From JBCBWG01 sp038523925 (lineage in GTDB: Bacteria; Pseudomonadota; Alphaproteobacteria; Rhizobiales; Hyphomicrobiaceae), in the NCBI GenBank assembly GCA_038523925.1, contig JBCBIY010000001.1, forward strand, positions 502,325-566,324: 64,000 bases of DNA, written 5' to 3'. This document shows, in pieces, positions 63,821 through 64,000 of the stretch. Under the pieces are notes generated by a model. That model saw only the letters and a program-made list of their open reading frames with translations. It made no database searches and was not told the origin of the DNA. Every line of letters starts with the position of its first letter. Positions within the stretch are counted from its first letter, which is position 1. A program made the translations under genes and the position numbers.

Positions 63821-64000
63821 CAAGGAGCAGGCCGTCAGGCCTGCGGATCGCGCGGTGCGGTTGGTCTCGGACTCTAAGCGCCGTCGAGCGGCAGCGTGGA
63901 CGGGCAAAAAAAGAGAGCAAGGAGCAGGCCGTCAGGCCTGCTGATCGCGCGGTGCGGTTAGTCGCGGACTCTGAGCGCCAACGCGCGGCAGCGCGGTTGG
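63821..64000 (-). repeat. Second tandem array, 97-bp unit, opposite orientation, runs off window
   Basis: Copies start with CAAGGAGCAGG at 63821 and 63918 (period 97); the second is cut at base 64000. Read on the minus strand each unit has the plan of the 164-bp unit: a front hairpin, then GTCCGC- or GTCCGA-like sequence, then a hairpin with GGCC-TGAC-GGCC (palindromes at 63827-63844 and 63924-63941), then a T run (seen as A7 at 63906-63912 on the plus strand). The front hairpin stem is CCAAC/GTTGG at 63978-64000 but CCGTC/GACGG at 63881-63903, two paired changes. The two arrays therefore look like related members of one repeat family arranged tail to tail. Confidence 0.85.

Noticed and set aside
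63038..63944. Long overlapping open frames (up to about 290 codons) in several frames on both strands of the repeat region
   Set aside because: They arise from high GC and few stop codons in the repeats; frames shift at each 164-bp copy, products are Arg/Ala/Gly-rich, and no start signal or known domain is seen.

Overview
The window is GC-rich (roughly 60-65% by eye), almost fully coding, and reads as chromosomal DNA of an alphaproteobacterium, most likely a member of the Hyphomicrobiales (Rhizobiales). The evidence is the set of conserved gene orders. These are tRNA-Leu/tig/clpP/clpX/lon followed by hupB, the long run pyrH-frr-uppS-cdsA-dxr-rseP-bamA-lpxD-fabZ-lpxA-lpxI-lpxB, and trpG-trpD-trpC-moaC-moeA-lexA. 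Supporting signs are LpxI, a LdtR-like regulator beside an L,D-transpeptidase, an alphaproteobacterial-type SOS box (GTTC-N7-GTTC) before lexA and one CtrA-type box (TTAA-N7-TTAAC) before an outer-membrane protein gene. Species cannot be named from the sequence alone.

Layout. 1-3.8 kb: end of an exopolysaccharide export operon on the minus strand (Wza-like lipoprotein, outer-membrane barrel, Wzz/BY-kinase protein cut by the window edge), with a methyltransferase reading away from it. 4.6-12.2 kb: housekeeping and small unknown genes (aminotransferase, DUF1684, CAP protein, bpt, hemB, extensin-like protein, ECH-family hydrolase). 12.4-14.5 kb: ldtR and ldtP, a peptidoglycan-remodelling pair. 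14.6-19.2 kb: LysE transporter, mercaptopyruvate sulfurtransferase, AlaX editing protein, old-yellow-enzyme, cysteine synthase. 19.4-27.4 kb: outer-membrane protein, tRNA-Leu, and the protein-quality-control block tig-clpP-clpX-lon. 27.6-29.8 kb: a divergent pair (membrane-anchored AraC regulator and exported hydrolase) sitting between lon and hupB. 30.1-34 kb: hupB, a two-subunit molybdenum hydroxylase and an ABM-domain protein. 34.2-47.9 kb: one long plus-strand envelope block that goes from nucleotide and translation genes through isoprenoid and phospholipid genes to BamA and lipid A synthesis. 47.9-54 kb: a membrane protein of unknown function, DMT exporter, citrate synthase, acetyltransferase, gltX. 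54-63 kb: comEC, lexA, and a minus-strand tryptophan/molybdopterin operon that carries an additional asparagine synthase gene.

The last kilobase (63.0-64.0 kb) has no credible gene. It holds two related arrays of tandem repeats: five copies of a 164-bp unit, then at least two copies of a 97-bp unit in the opposite orientation that run off the window. Both unit types share the same plan of two hairpins, and the hairpin stems differ between copies by paired, compensating substitutions. This is the most unusual thing in the window. Other points worth a second look are an LpxI with about 170 extra C-terminal residues, an exopolysaccharide BY-kinase whose Walker A lysine is an arginine, a perfect palindrome between the AraC regulator and its hydrolase neighbour, and the asnB gene inside the trp operon.
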